DNA from: Vandiemenella viatica
Taxonomy: Eukaryota > Arthropoda > Insecta > Orthoptera > Morabidae
NCBI GenBank assembly: GCA_031002005.1
Contig: JARYHS010013630.1
Location: 235,049,539-235,113,538, forward strand
DNA: 64,000 nucleotides
Reading direction: 5' to 3'
In this document: in pieces, positions 35,863 to 47,576 of the stretch
How positions within the stretch are numbered: position 1 is the first letter of the stretch
Layout: each line of letters opens with the position of its first letter
The notes under the pieces: generated by a model
Told to the model about the DNA's origin: nothing
Databases searched by the model: none
Seen by the model: only the letters and a program-made list of their open reading frames with translations
Made by a program: the position numbers and the translations under genes

Positions 35863-36156
35863 GGATCTCATTAATAATTTGAATAATTAAAATAATACTA
35901 TGTATGCAAAAATTTAACTACAGTTAGTTGTTTTATAAAGACCTAGTCTTCGAAACGTAGCAAAAGTCCAATATGAAATATTTGATAATTAATTATTATT
36001 GTATGCTTTAACTTGATGTATTTATAATTTATAAATTTTATAAAATAAAATTTCTTTCTTATTTTATAAATCACCATTACTGTGGATTCGGAGGGTGGTG
36101 AGAAAATTTAGATGTATAAAAGTTGGCGGTAGGAAGAATAAAGTTGACTACCCCTG
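35515..36156 (+). mobile_element. Old hAT element remnant (3' part), shared by both copies
   Basis: A plus-strand transposase C-terminus (35515-35862) is followed by AT-rich 3' sequence ending GTTGACTACCCCTG at 36156, the complement of a CAGGGGTAGTCAAC terminal repeat of hAT type. The left end is lost. Confidence 0.7.
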
Positions 36157-36528
36157 AGGTAGCGTATGAGTTCCGCACTAGAACGCAAAAGTCTCTGCTA
36201 AACATTACCGAATGGGAAAAATGGCTTGTTCAAGATAAAATCAGAAAACTCCTAATATCTCCAGGAACGTTTACAATAGGAAAACGGTCTTTTAAATTCC
36301 CGATAGGCCATTAGAAAAGAAACAAATAGGCCAGGAAACTAATAAATGGTGAATCTGTTTTCTTATGAAATGTAAGTCACAACATAATTTTATTGACTTT
36401 GCCAATATCTGTTCTTTTCGGCACTCAGTACAATGTCCGATGTCGGAAATTAAGAGGTTTTGTTAGTAGGATTTACGATTAATTTTATTACCAGGCTACA
36501 GAGTCTGGCTTTTTTAAAAAAAAAATAA
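36157..36528. other. Copy A spacer before hAT insertion
   Basis: No feature seen other than a poly(A) run just before the insertion site. Confidence 0.5.
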
Positions 36529-37959
36529 CGCATGAGCAGTGGCGGCTGGTGGGTTATCGAACTGGTGGTGCACTTTACTAAAATATTAAAATTAGAAAAT
36601 GCAACAAAACAAAATTGACATAATATATGTTTATTTTTTATACATTAAATCAATACGACGACATTTTTCTGAAGCGAAATGTTCAATCACCTTTTTATTA
36701 AAATCGGGTATTGTTTGTATGAATTTATTTCCAATACTAAGCACAGAAAGTGCATTTAGCCGATCCTGAGACATGGTATTTCGGAGAAAAGTTTTGAATC
36801 TTTTCAGTGTCGAAAAACATCGCTCGCTCTCTACTGAAGTCATTGGTATAGTGCACAGAATTCGCAATCGTTTCATTGACTCTGAAAATGATTCAGTCAG
36901 GTCATTATTATAGAACAACTTGTTCATCATACTTTTGGATATTGCTTCTATACACGGAATCTAGCTGATTACGAATGTCGACCGTGCCTAACACAGACAA
37001 ACTCATTACATTTTGTAGGTGTACTTGTGAAGAATCATGTTTTTTTTATTTTTTCACTCAAATGCGTCAAATCCTTGATTCCTGTTTCTGTCCAAATCGA
37101 TTCTACGCCAAAAATAATGCAAGGAAAACAAAAGAATGCATTAACCCTTTGACTGCTGACGGCTGATCGTGTACCTGCCGCGCTGTGGCCTGCTACCTGC
37201 GCTAAGTGATTATCCCTGGGGACGGAGCCGTCCGAGCGGCTCCACCCGCCCTGTGCTGAATGTTTCTGGCGAAGCACTGTGACCTCTCACGACTGATACA
37301 GAATAAATGCTCTCACTACATAGTTTCTCTGCAAATAAATTACTACAGAATAAAACTGAATCATTAACCCTATTTTTCATAACTAATAATTATTTCTTGC
37401 TTGCATTTTTCTCTCGATTTTTGCAGCTTTTGTCGAAAGCGTGGTGATTCTTAAATTTACGTCAATAGTTTACAGTTCTTTCTTGGCAGTTTCTGTAGGT
37501 CCCTTACTGTATTAGAGTGTTATTGTTGATTCGAAAAAAATGCTAGAAATATTCTATTCCACACTTACATACCGCGTTCAGACCACGACTGTAAAATTAG
37601 AGATATTCGAACTCATACAGAGAGTTAAAGCCATCCGATTTTTCCTCGCGCTATTCACGAATACCATAGAAAGAGACCTTAAAATGATAATTGTTCAAGC
37701 AGCCTCCCCCACACACCGAAATTTGGTTTCCGGAATATCTTTGTAGATGTAGACACCCAAAATATCTCGATGTTGACTGAATGTTTGCTGCGCTTTGTAA
37801 TTACCCGATTATACGTAATTTTGTTTCTTTGATGAAATTTGTTCCACATAAGTACTCAACAGATTTTTCATTTCTAAGCTATGAAGTGTCTGTCCATTAA
37901 TTACGTGATGTGAAATAGAGGGGGGGGGGGGGTTGCGGCGAAATCGCACGAAACCTCAC

Positions 37960-38540
37960 CAGAGTAACAAAAAGCGGTATCTGGACATAAGTTCACTAAA
38001 AATTGGAGTATTTAGAAGGACATCTCTGGTCATCCCCAATATTCCCTAATTTTCAATTTTTTTCACGCTAGGCATCAGAAGACAAATAGCTCTGAAACAA
38101 TACATTTCATCATATCCAGTATCTTTCCACTTTGATATTCGAGAAAGCTCTGATTCTGGAGTATTCTTCATAGTGGTTATACAAAACCGATTCTTTTCAT
38201 CAGCTATATATTTCGTCAGTTCTTCTGTAAGAAATAACATGAAAACTGACAGAATACTTGACACATTCCCTATTTGACACGCATTTCCCAATAGTGTAAC
38301 ATCAAATGCGTGACTAACTGGACGAAAATGATTTTCTAGTTAGATTTATCGCCAAGACGTAATTTCTTCGTAGCCGTTTCACTATCACTTTCTGATTCTT
38401 CAGAACAACTAACTTGTTGAAACATGAGACTGCATTGTCACCCCTCCTGACGAGTATGTTTTAGGAATACAGCTTTCCGATTTTGTGGAAAAGCTATCAC
38501 TTCCATCAAAATGAAGTAGTTCATCCTCAGTGTCGCTCAT
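37960..38540 (-). pseudogene. piggyBac transposase N-terminal remnant
   Basis: From the ATG at 38540 (MSDTEDELLHFDGSDSFSTK) comes the acidic N-terminal region, with EESESDSETATKKLRLG after a frameshift. The start of the conserved domain follows: SVFMLFLTEELTKYIADEKN, RFCITTM, WKDTGYDEMYCFRAICLLMP and then, after a stop, LLNTPIFSELMSRYRFLLL. This is the F-T-E-L-...-TN-...-W-...-E-...-TPIF...MSR-RF pattern of DDE_Tnp_1_7 proteins. The catalytic aspartates and the C-terminal cysteine finger are absent. It is an internally deleted, non-autonomous piggyBac. Confidence 0.87.
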
Positions 38541-38777
38541 CGTAAGAATCTCCATGATTTATTCCTCAATGCACCACGACGTCTTTCAATTTTCTTTATA
38601 AAATACAGGACACAAAGAACACTGATTAATTTTCGTTGACAGTGAACTGTAGAGCGAAGCCTAGGCTCCCAGCAGACAAACATTCGTACAATAAGCTAGC
38701 GACCAAAACTGCGAAAGGCTATTGAGAAATGTGGCGAGAAGTCCGCTGTACGACTCAGGTAGCGGCGCGTCTATATT

Positions 38778-38924
38778 CGTCATCAGCACACAGGTAGCGG
38801 CAGGCGGGTGCGGCTTATCTCGTCATCAGCACTCAGGGAAATCCGACGGCTGCGGCTATACCCGTCATCAGCACTCGGGGCCCGCAGCAGCATGCGTGTA
38901 TAGACGTCAACAGCAGTCAAAGGG
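38778..38924. repeat. 42-bp subterminal tandem repeats of the piggyBac
   Basis: CGTCATCAGCAC or its close variant recurs at 38778, 38821, 38863 and 38905 (last as CGTCAACAGCAG next to the terminal repeat), a period of 42-43 bp. The units are GC-rich. They may be transposase-binding repeats at the transposase 5' side; that role is inference. Confidence 0.8.
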
Positions 38925-39737
38925 TTAAGACGCTCTCATCCACACAACCATTTATTTCTATTATACATTTCACTTTTAAAACTTCGTGTAAATGCTTTAT
39001 TTTTCGATTTGCACTCTTGTTTTAAATTTAAAAAGGGCCGTGGTTGTCCGGCCAATTTTATGTTCACTTTATTTTGAAAAGTTCTGTTATTTTCTTTATA
39101 TAATCAATGTTTATGCTCATTTTCACTAACACCATACACAGTATAGAATAAAAGTTCTCGAAAAAAATGGAAACAAAAACTAAAAAACAATTATTTACGG
39201 TAATATAAATTAACAATTATTAGCGCGTCACACATACAGTGAAACTATACTGATAGTCTAATAACGAGATGTCAATCATGGCTGCCGTCGCCTCGCGCGC
39301 GCCCATGCTGGCCGGCCAATTCGCCAAACATCGGGTGCTCTCGGCAATCCTCGGTTCGCACGTGCGGCGCTCGACAACCGACTCATTACTCCGTACGTTT
39401 CTATGAACTATCTTTTGTTTCACGCGTCAGGCGTATTAACTCGTACCACCTACAAGTTGTATTAGCAGTCCTCGTGCACTCGCCGAAGCGCTCGAGAATT
39501 TGTCTTTACAGGAAAATAAGTCTTAATATTTTAGTAAAGCGCTCAAACTGTTTTACCATAATTGGAGATTTAATTTTTTACACGTTTTTGTTTTTGTATG
39601 TTTAAAAATAAATATCAAAATGGTAATATAAAAAATAAAGATGATGTAGGTACTTAATATTTTGTCATTTTTAAATCTTTTGGATTGGTGGTTCAGCGCA
39701 CGAGCGCACTTAAGGTACAGCCGCCACTGCGCATGAG

Positions 39738-40030
39738 TGAGAGAGCAGCGCAACTTAAGAACGAACGGCGCAGCGTACTTTATCCAGGAAGACGCAGTTG
39801 GGATATTAAGGCAGGAGTGAGAGTGGGCGGAGGTAAGATCGCTCGAGAACCGACCGGGACTTGGCTCCGCACCTGCCGCCAATTTATCGGCGAACTTGGC
39901 CAACAATAATCGCGGGAGCACTCCATTACCATATCGGGAGCATCGCCCCGGCACCAGTGACGCTCCGCAGGGCCACTAACTGCAACTTCTCGGCCCCACC
40001 CTCCTCGGACCGTAGTCTCTGACACGGTAC
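39738..40030. promoter_or_regulatory. GC-rich island, copy A
   Basis: GC-rich stretch directly after the hAT target site, with GGCGGAGGTAAGATCG (donor-like GGTAAGA), TTATCGGCGAACTTGG and CATCGCCCCGGCACC. Present in copy B at 60145-60420 without the hAT. No protein or RNA family recognised. An exon or promoter is possible but unproven. Confidence 0.3.
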
Positions 40031-41177
40031 AAGCTGCATTTAATCCACACTATGACCAACTTGACGGGGAATGTAGTTCTTATAATGTGAGAAATTATCG
40101 CGTAATGAAATCTTAGAACTGAAATGCGAAATGCTTTGTGTGACTATAGAACTTCCTTCAGCTAGATAAACTTATTTTTTTCATTTAACTAGCCTTAAAG
40201 CTCTGATCGTAAACATCTGTCATATACTGCTTGAAATATATTGTAAGATACCGTTACAAATAATTGCAAATAATATAGTGAAATATAATTTACATCTACT
40301 AGGTAAGAAATGTCAAAAAGGTAGTACAACAGAACGTATGATAGAAAGTATATGTTTACGGTAAACTCCTTTCTGTACCAGTATTTCTGTTACAGAGAAC
40401 AAAACATAAGCTTCCAAAGAAGAAAGTTAAGAATAAAAGATGAAAACTATTCTACTGAAAACAATTGGTTAGGGAATGTTTACCCCTCGACAGGAACGTT
40501 CCTGGGAGATAATGACCCGTTGTGGTTTCGCATTACCTTCCCCTGTGTAATAGTGTCCGTAAGAATTATTGTACCCAGTCCTTTGGTGAGCAATCTAATA
40601 TTACAAGGAATTATGCACATCCACTCCTCTCTTACCTGCCGGCCAAGTCAAAACGAAGGAAATTGCCTCCACGACAAAGACACGAACAGGCTAACCTCGT
40701 GTCAGCGGTGGAAACTAACTGAGTCAATTGGGCGGGCTTTTTAAAATTCTGTTATAAGATAATATATTTTGGAAGCAATGATTTGTTGGGACATTATGAG
40801 CAAAACTAATTGTTTTGATACTTGACTACGAATAACTTTCATTGCCAGATTTTGAATTAACAACTTAATTCAAAATGCATCACAAGAACCCTTTTTTGCC
40901 ATGCAGAAGAAATAAGGTAATGTAAGTTATTATTTCTAACTCATGTTGCCGAACGTCTGTGCCATGTCTTCATTCAATTTCTGGATCTGTATTGAAATTC
41001 TGATAGATTTTTATAATCCCTATTTTGCTTCCTGAAAGCGGAGATAATTTCCAAACGAATATATTGGGTCAACTGACAGTAATGTGGTGTTTTCGGATGA
41101 TTATAGAATTTTTTTGTAAATTGCAAATGGATCGGTGAGATATCATTTGGCACTGGCTCTATACGGCAAATGATCGA
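40031..41177. other. Copy A, no recognised feature
   Basis: Moderate divergence from copy B 60420-61605. Frames at 40352-40744 have no recognised domain and are interrupted in copy B. Confidence 0.5.
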
Positions 41178-42177
41178 NNNNNNNNNNNNNNNNNNNNNNN
41201 NNNNNNNNNNNNNNNNNNNNNNNNNNNNNNNNNNNNNNNNNNNNNNNNNNNNNNNNNNNNNNNNNNNNNNNNNNNNNNNNNNNNNNNNNNNNNNNNNNNN
41301 NNNNNNNNNNNNNNNNNNNNNNNNNNNNNNNNNNNNNNNNNNNNNNNNNNNNNNNNNNNNNNNNNNNNNNNNNNNNNNNNNNNNNNNNNNNNNNNNNNNN
41401 NNNNNNNNNNNNNNNNNNNNNNNNNNNNNNNNNNNNNNNNNNNNNNNNNNNNNNNNNNNNNNNNNNNNNNNNNNNNNNNNNNNNNNNNNNNNNNNNNNNN
41501 NNNNNNNNNNNNNNNNNNNNNNNNNNNNNNNNNNNNNNNNNNNNNNNNNNNNNNNNNNNNNNNNNNNNNNNNNNNNNNNNNNNNNNNNNNNNNNNNNNNN
41601 NNNNNNNNNNNNNNNNNNNNNNNNNNNNNNNNNNNNNNNNNNNNNNNNNNNNNNNNNNNNNNNNNNNNNNNNNNNNNNNNNNNNNNNNNNNNNNNNNNNN
41701 NNNNNNNNNNNNNNNNNNNNNNNNNNNNNNNNNNNNNNNNNNNNNNNNNNNNNNNNNNNNNNNNNNNNNNNNNNNNNNNNNNNNNNNNNNNNNNNNNNNN
41801 NNNNNNNNNNNNNNNNNNNNNNNNNNNNNNNNNNNNNNNNNNNNNNNNNNNNNNNNNNNNNNNNNNNNNNNNNNNNNNNNNNNNNNNNNNNNNNNNNNNN
41901 NNNNNNNNNNNNNNNNNNNNNNNNNNNNNNNNNNNNNNNNNNNNNNNNNNNNNNNNNNNNNNNNNNNNNNNNNNNNNNNNNNNNNNNNNNNNNNNNNNNN
42001 NNNNNNNNNNNNNNNNNNNNNNNNNNNNNNNNNNNNNNNNNNNNNNNNNNNNNNNNNNNNNNNNNNNNNNNNNNNNNNNNNNNNNNNNNNNNNNNNNNNN
42101 NNNNNNNNNNNNNNNNNNNNNNNNNNNNNNNNNNNNNNNNNNNNNNNNNNNNNNNNNNNNNNNNNNNNNNNNNNNNN
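41178..42177. other. Assembly gap of exactly 1000 N
   Basis: 1000 undetermined bases: a round number, so a placeholder inserted at scaffolding and not a measured distance. Reading frames over it are artefacts. Confidence 0.99.
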
Positions 42178-42184
42178 ATTAGCT

Positions 42185-45100
42185 CTATTGTCCATTTTAA
42201 TCAATAGTCATGGATCATAGTTTCCACAGCTGTCTTCCCAAAAGCTTTTGGTCCGGTTACTTCTATGTGAAGCAAACAATCTCAAATTACTGGGGCAGTC
42301 ACTGTGCTCTTCGTCATAGATCAATACACCTTATTCAGAAAAAAAACTTTAATAGCTTGCGTCTTAAGCTGGCACTGTTTATATCCCTTGTGCATTATTT
42401 TATATCAGTAATCGGTTTTACTCATGACTGTGCCATTCCTTGAAATTTATCTCCAGAGACTTTAAAGAACTAATCAGCATTGCTTAAGGAATTACAATGT
42501 TTACAACCATTAGGGTGCATTAGAACTATATTTATAAATAGTCACCGTTAAGTGTGTAATAATTACATTTGGCACAAGTACTTTCAAAAAGGGATTAATG
42601 ATTCCCACAACGGTGGCAATAAATATGTTAGTATCCGAAGAATTAAAATAAATGCATAAAAACTAAAAAGTAAGGAAGAGAAGACACGTTAGTTATAGTT
42701 CAGTGTTTGTTAATCAATAACTGACTTTCTTTATTTTTCAATCAGGTTTCCTTTACAGATTGGAAAATCTTTAATTACTTAATTATATGTGTCAGGGAAA
42801 AATTGAATTTTGTAAGAAGCATTGGCTAGTTACCGTTGATATAGTTATAGCAAATACATTAGATGATTTAGGAAGATAAATACAATATCTATATATAGTT
42901 ACAAAAATATATTAAGAAAAGTAGGTCAGGTGATGGGAAATTATGAAAAGTTACATCAACTGAAATAATGTTAACTGTCATAACTTGTCCATCAGTTCGT
43001 TCCATACATATTTTTTAAAAAAATTGTCTATAGAGATGAAAAATACGAAAACAAGATGCATACATTTAAAAATTTAGGTAATAATTTCCTTACACATATG
43101 GTGAAGGATAAACCATAAGTGATTCGATTATTAGTGATTGAAAACATGGTGATGTATTCAGAAAACATTGAACGAATGGTAGCTATCACTTCTATCTTGC
43201 TTATAGTTAAGAAACTGATAAACTGATGTAAGCTAATTATAAGGATAATTATTTTATAAAGCTCACTTTATTAAGACATTAATCCAAAGGGTAAAATTAC
43301 TTGACAATATTGCAATAGGGTTTTAATAATAAATGTTATAAAATAAAATTAGTTTGTTATCTTGGAAAACAAATTGTTGTGACTTAGTAAATGGAAAAAC
43401 TAGATTCTGAATATATCATGAAAAAACGAGAATACACCAATTACCTTATAATTTTATTAATTACAAGTAATATCTCAGCTTACCACTGAAAAGAGAAAAT
43501 AATTTATTATTGAACTGTGTTACGGATTTGTGGGAAATGAGGAAGGATCTTGTAGTAGGAGAAATACTGCTTAGAGACGTTGCTTTCAGGCGGTGCTCTG
43601 CTAACAAAGAAATTTGCTGGCGGTATCATAAATCTTGTTGGTGGATATTTTTTGGCCCCATAATCGTGTTTTTGACGCGTTGATGTTCCTGATGGTAAAA
43701 GTGAGAAGCAGGTTGTGAGAGGTGATGGAGGGTGCAGTGGAGTGGTATAGGCTCACCGTCCAGCGCCCTTTAAAGCAAGATGGCTCGGCTATGCTAATGC
43801 GGCTCGTGTTTATTGCCCTGATATACGTACGCCCAACCTAATTATCTTTTTTGCAGATAAGAAAATGAAATGCGTGTAAATGTACGTAAATTTATGCTGC
43901 GAGATTTTTCTGTGTTTGTTTTGGTAAGCGTGTTCTTTCGCTCACAAAAAGGTGAAATTCTGCACAGTGCGCTTAATTCCCCTCGTTTTTTTCCCATCCT
44001 TTTTCCGTGTTGTTGTCGACACTGTGATACGAATGCGGAGAGCAAGTGTTACATGTATTATTGTCGCTAAATGGAGATTAGAAAGCTTCAGTTGAGCTGG
44101 CGCCTGTTTTAGACGGATTTTCTAGCACATAATTAAAATATGTTTACATCGAAAAAACTGGGATTTGTACAGAAATGTAATAATGAGATACATGGACTTT
44201 CAAGCATAAAAAATTCTCGTAATATCTTCTTCTGCTAAGAAGCAAAACGTGAAATAGTTTGTTAATACGGTAACAGTACTTTCACTGAAGACAGATTGTA
44301 CAAATGTTTATTATTTCATCAGTTAATATAATTAGCTTCGCTAAGGTTGTTAGTTATCACGCACTATTGATCAAAAGTTACCTTTCACGTTTTACTTGGT
44401 GTAACGGTTTGCAGTATCTAGGATAACAAACACAGGATCAAAAAATTATCTCAATGTATGCACTCAAAAGTACATGGATTATCTTAAAACTTTGTAATAG
44501 TTTTGGCGAAATGATTATTTTTTAAATAATTTATTTTAATTTTTTTATATATGTAATTTCTCCGTGCCCCAAAACAAATATCTGAGTTTTCATGAAATAT
44601 TAAACGATATATTTATTCAGGTTCTGTTTTGATACCTGAATTGCTCATTTATTGCTGATGCGTTAGGTATCAAATACTAGTAACAGCTTGTAATCCTGCT
44701 TACCGAATTGAACTGAAATTTGTTTATTTGATCATGTTGTGATTTTCTAACATTTGTATATTACATGAGTGTGACCTTCTGCACCGAAATAAGCGTGAAG
44801 TTACCAGTTAGTGGAGTACAAACAGTTTGCACAATCCCTTTAAAAAATAATAAAACTTGCGATATACACTATATCTATCCCAATTGAAAAATTATCCAGA
44901 TAGTTTTCGAAACTGAGATAGTGGACTATATATGTGTAATTTATCTGTAACAATCGCTAAATTCAACTTCACTTCAAAAAATATTTAATTTAGTTACGGT
45001 TATCAAAAAAAGAATTATAACAGTGAATCCTTAGTTGTAACGGATTACAAAAATGTGTAGAAATGTAGACGCAGGGTTATGAACGTACCACTCAAATACA

Positions 45101-45856
45101 ATAGAAATGGAACTTAAATAATCAATTATCAGTTAAAAAATATCATTTTATGATGTATACATACGTTTCGAGAACTCTGTTAACCCATTATTAAGTACCT
45201 GAATTAGATTTTAAAAAATATATTCACTTTAAACTATAGGGTATACTTATTTAATAAAATTTTATAAGGCTATCAGAGGCCATAAATTCAAGTCATAGTT
45301 ATTATTCTGAATCATCTCAAAGCTCCACTGGTAATTTTTCACACATTTTTTGTGTTCCTGTATGATTAATAAATTTTCAATGCAGGAGTAATGTTGATGC
45401 TAGTTGGGCTACATCTCAAAACTTATTTCTTCCAAACAAGGATGAGAAAATAATAGCTACAGTACGTTTGAAAAATTATTTGTAAATCTCATGTAGAAAT
45501 ATCCGATTGAAGACACTTAGTCGTTTGATACAACTTTCAAGAGTTTATCACAGTGATTATTCATTTCCTCTGAAGATTTGTTTCTCGTTTTAGGTAAGTA
45601 TATCAGCTCTAGTAGTGTTTAAAAAATCATATTTCTTCTGAAAAAAATGAGACTCCCATAAAATAATTAATCTAATACGCATATTCCTTTATAAATATTT
45701 TAAATGTTTCTAGGCAACGGAAAAATTAACAAACAGAATCGCTGAAAACTATGGTTTTATGAATATTATGATTAACACGACTGAAACTTTATTTCTATAT
45801 TAAAATTTTTAATACTTACAGTATACCTCTGGACGTAAGCAAATTTAATTTCACAT
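42185..45856. other. Copy B, no recognised feature
   Basis: Counterpart of 15441-19105. A 77-codon plus frame (42210-42443) is broken in copy A and is not called. Confidence 0.5.
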
Positions 45857-46105
45857 ACCGAGCGAGGCGAGTGATCAGTAACATACTGGCCTCTCATCAG
45901 GTAGGGCAGGGTTTCGAATCCCCGCGTGGCTATTCAGAATTCGATTTTCCATGGTTTCCCGAAATCACTCCAGGCACATGTCACTGTGGTTCTTTCAAAC
46001 GGTCATGACTAAGTTCCTTCCAATTACTTTCCTCAATCCTTTCCCACATCTAGTGACCACGACGGCAACCAGGTGTCAACCAAAAGCAAATAATAATAAT
46101 AATAA
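45857..46105 (+). repeat. SINE family 1 (copy B of 19106-19355)
   Basis: Same head, box B and (AAT)n tail as in copy A, with a few substitutions. Confidence 0.85.
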
Positions 46106-46684
46106 TTTCCACTACTGTACAGGCTATCAATCATTATTTTTGTTAAATCGTGTTTTAAAATATCTTTCGGAAAATTATAATTTAAAAAGTATAATCGCAG
46201 CAATTAACAAAAACCTTTTTGTGTGTTATTATCACATCTACCTAAGTATTGATAATATAATCAAGAACGACAGTAGAAATGAACAGTGGAGCGCACAATT
46301 TACTATGATACTATTATCGCTAAAATTTGTGGAGTCCATTACATTATTGGAAAATATCCGAATCTAATTGCTGCATTCTTTCCTGTTCCATCCTGTATGC
46401 ATTGTAAATAGCTTATGGAGGCTTCTTTTTAAAAAATCATACACCAAAATTGAAGAATTTCTGGCATATGTGATTCGTAAATAAGACGAAATAAACAAAA
46501 GTCCAGATTCCGCAGGTATACACTGTTCATCTATTTCGTTATTCCTTAACAGTGGTGCCATATAAAAGTATAAAATACTTCAATCGTGAGATGAAGATAG
46601 CTACAACGAATAAGCGAAACCATACAAATCCATGAAGCATTTTATTTATTTATTTATTTTAAATATTTATGTTGTTATAATCTA

Positions 46685-47574
46685 CACTGCCTGGCCAAAT
46701 TAGTATGGCACCCAGAACGGGAGGAGAAAAAAATCTCGATTTTCACGTATTTAGGGTGTATGTGATGTTATTTCAGTAATTACAACAGCGAGTCAAATTT
46801 ACGAAGAACTAAGCAGTATGGGCATTCTTATCACTATAATGTTTCACCCCCTCTGGCGTTGATGCTTGCACTGATTCGGTTGGGAAGCTGTCATAAAACC
46901 GTTGTATCAACTCTTGAGGCAATGTGGCCCTCAACTGTTGTAACTGGTCCTTGATATCCTGGATCCTGGCACTGGAACGCAGTTCACGTCCAAACTGCTC
47001 TCACACATGTTCTATCGGCGACAGATCAGTGGATCTTCTGGCTGCGGGAGTACCTCTACATCATGCAATGGAGATTCGGGCAAGAATTGTCTTGTTTAAA
47101 AATGGCACCACTATCCTGTCAAATGAGAGGGAAGACATGAGGACGCGTGACCTGATGTCATACCCTGTGTCAGACACCATGACGTAAGGAGTAACACAGC
47201 TGTGCCTCGGTCGCCACCATACCCTACGACGATAGACACCCGAGGTAGTGCCGAACAGCAATTCGTCGCCGAACAAGGAGCGACGGTGTTAATTGTGTTC
47301 AGCGAATCTGCACTTCCTCGGATCACCATCGTCAGCGAACTTGCGTCTGAATAGGATAAATATGATTCATCCTTCCCAATCGAATCGGTGCATGCATCTA
47401 CGCCAAAGTGGATACAGCCTCACAATGATAATTGGGCTCTCACTCCGAAGTTCTTTTTAAATTTCACTCGCTTTTGTAATCACTGAAATAACATCGCATA
47501 CCCTCTCAACCCGTAAATTTTCATTTTGTTTCCTCCTTCCCTTCTAGCTGCTTCACATTTTTTGTCAGGAAGTG
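46685..47574 (-). mobile_element. Tc1-like deleted element (copy B)
   Basis: Counterpart of 19947-20845, with TA at 46683-46684 and 47575-47576. The T-run near the right end is shorter (CTTCACATTTTTTGTCAGG), which suggests copy A gained or mis-sequenced T residues. Confidence 0.88.
46800..47340 (-). pseudogene. Tc1-like transposase remnant (copy B)
   Basis: Same truncated transposase as in copy A: FGDELLFGTTSGVYRRRVWW, GYDIRSRVL, LSPIEHV-stop-EQFG, IQDIKDQLQQLRATLPQE. Shared stop and deletion show it was dead before the haplotypes diverged. Confidence 0.82.
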
Positions 47575-47576
47575 TA

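Larger units (their letters stand above)
37145..38924 (-). mobile_element. piggyBac element nested in the hAT
   Basis: Bounded by TTAA at 37141-37144 and 38925-38928, with ends CCCTTTGACTGCTG and its complement CAGCAGTCAAAGGG: the TTAA target and CCC-starting terminal repeats of piggyBac. 1.78 kb, shorter than a full element of about 2.4 kb. It sits inside the codon run for L-N just before the hAT zinc-finger cysteines. A G-run of 13 or more occurs near 37919. Confidence 0.93.
36631..39010 (-). pseudogene. hAT transposase (TTF zinc finger + hATC), core deleted and split by piggyBac
   Basis: On minus the gene starts upstream of the piggyBac: FTRSFKSEMYNRNKWLCG, stop, ERLN. It is cut at the TTAA and resumes at 37140 with AFFCFPCIIFGVESIWTETG and IKDLTHLSEKIKK, the TTF-type zinc-finger module of ZMYM1-like hAT transposases. 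A frameshift leads to HDSSQVHLQNVMSLSVLG. After that the RNase H-like catalytic core is missing. The frame rejoins the C-terminus MKRLRILCTIPMTSVESERC and FSTLKRFKTFLRNTMSQDRL, the hATC dimerisation domain, ending near 36631. The element could only have moved with transposase supplied in trans. Confidence 0.88.
36537..39729 (-). mobile_element. hAT transposon (ZMYM1-like), polymorphic, carrying a nested piggyBac
   Basis: Terminal repeats CAGTGGCGGCTG (36537-36548) and its complement CAGCCGCCACTG (39718-39729). Perfect 8-bp target duplication CGCATGAG at 36529-36536 and 39730-39737, diagnostic of hAT. Copy B has a single CGCATGAG (60137-60144) and no footprint, so copy B is the pre-insertion allele. 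The interior holds a minus-strand transposase remnant, a GC-rich putative 5' region (about 39270-39420) and a piggyBac. Confidence 0.95.
15441..41176 (+). repeat. Copy A of a duplicated locus (haplotype 1 contig end?)
   Basis: Collinear and highly similar to 42185-61605 in direct orientation. Corresponding landmarks are 17128/43842, 20323/47061, 22647/49573, 28704/52265, 32659/56222, 35594/59210 and 40352/60779. Offset steps are explained by insertions: the LINE at 22942-26283 and hAT at 36537-39729 here, and a 174-bp element in the other copy. Homology begins abruptly at CTATTGTCC (15441) and runs to the assembly gap. Confidence 0.97.

Noticed and set aside
38761..38924. CRISPR-like array of 42-bp spaced repeats
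   Set aside because: Eukaryotic context. The units are contiguous diverged tandem repeats ending in a piggyBac terminal repeat, with no unique spacers.
41143..42207. Long open frames on both strands across 41143-42207
   Set aside because: They are runs of N translated as unknown residues; only a few real codons lie at each end.
42210..42443. 77-codon plus ORF at the start of copy B
   Set aside because: The allelic sequence in copy A (from 15465) is frameshifted and no domain is recognised.
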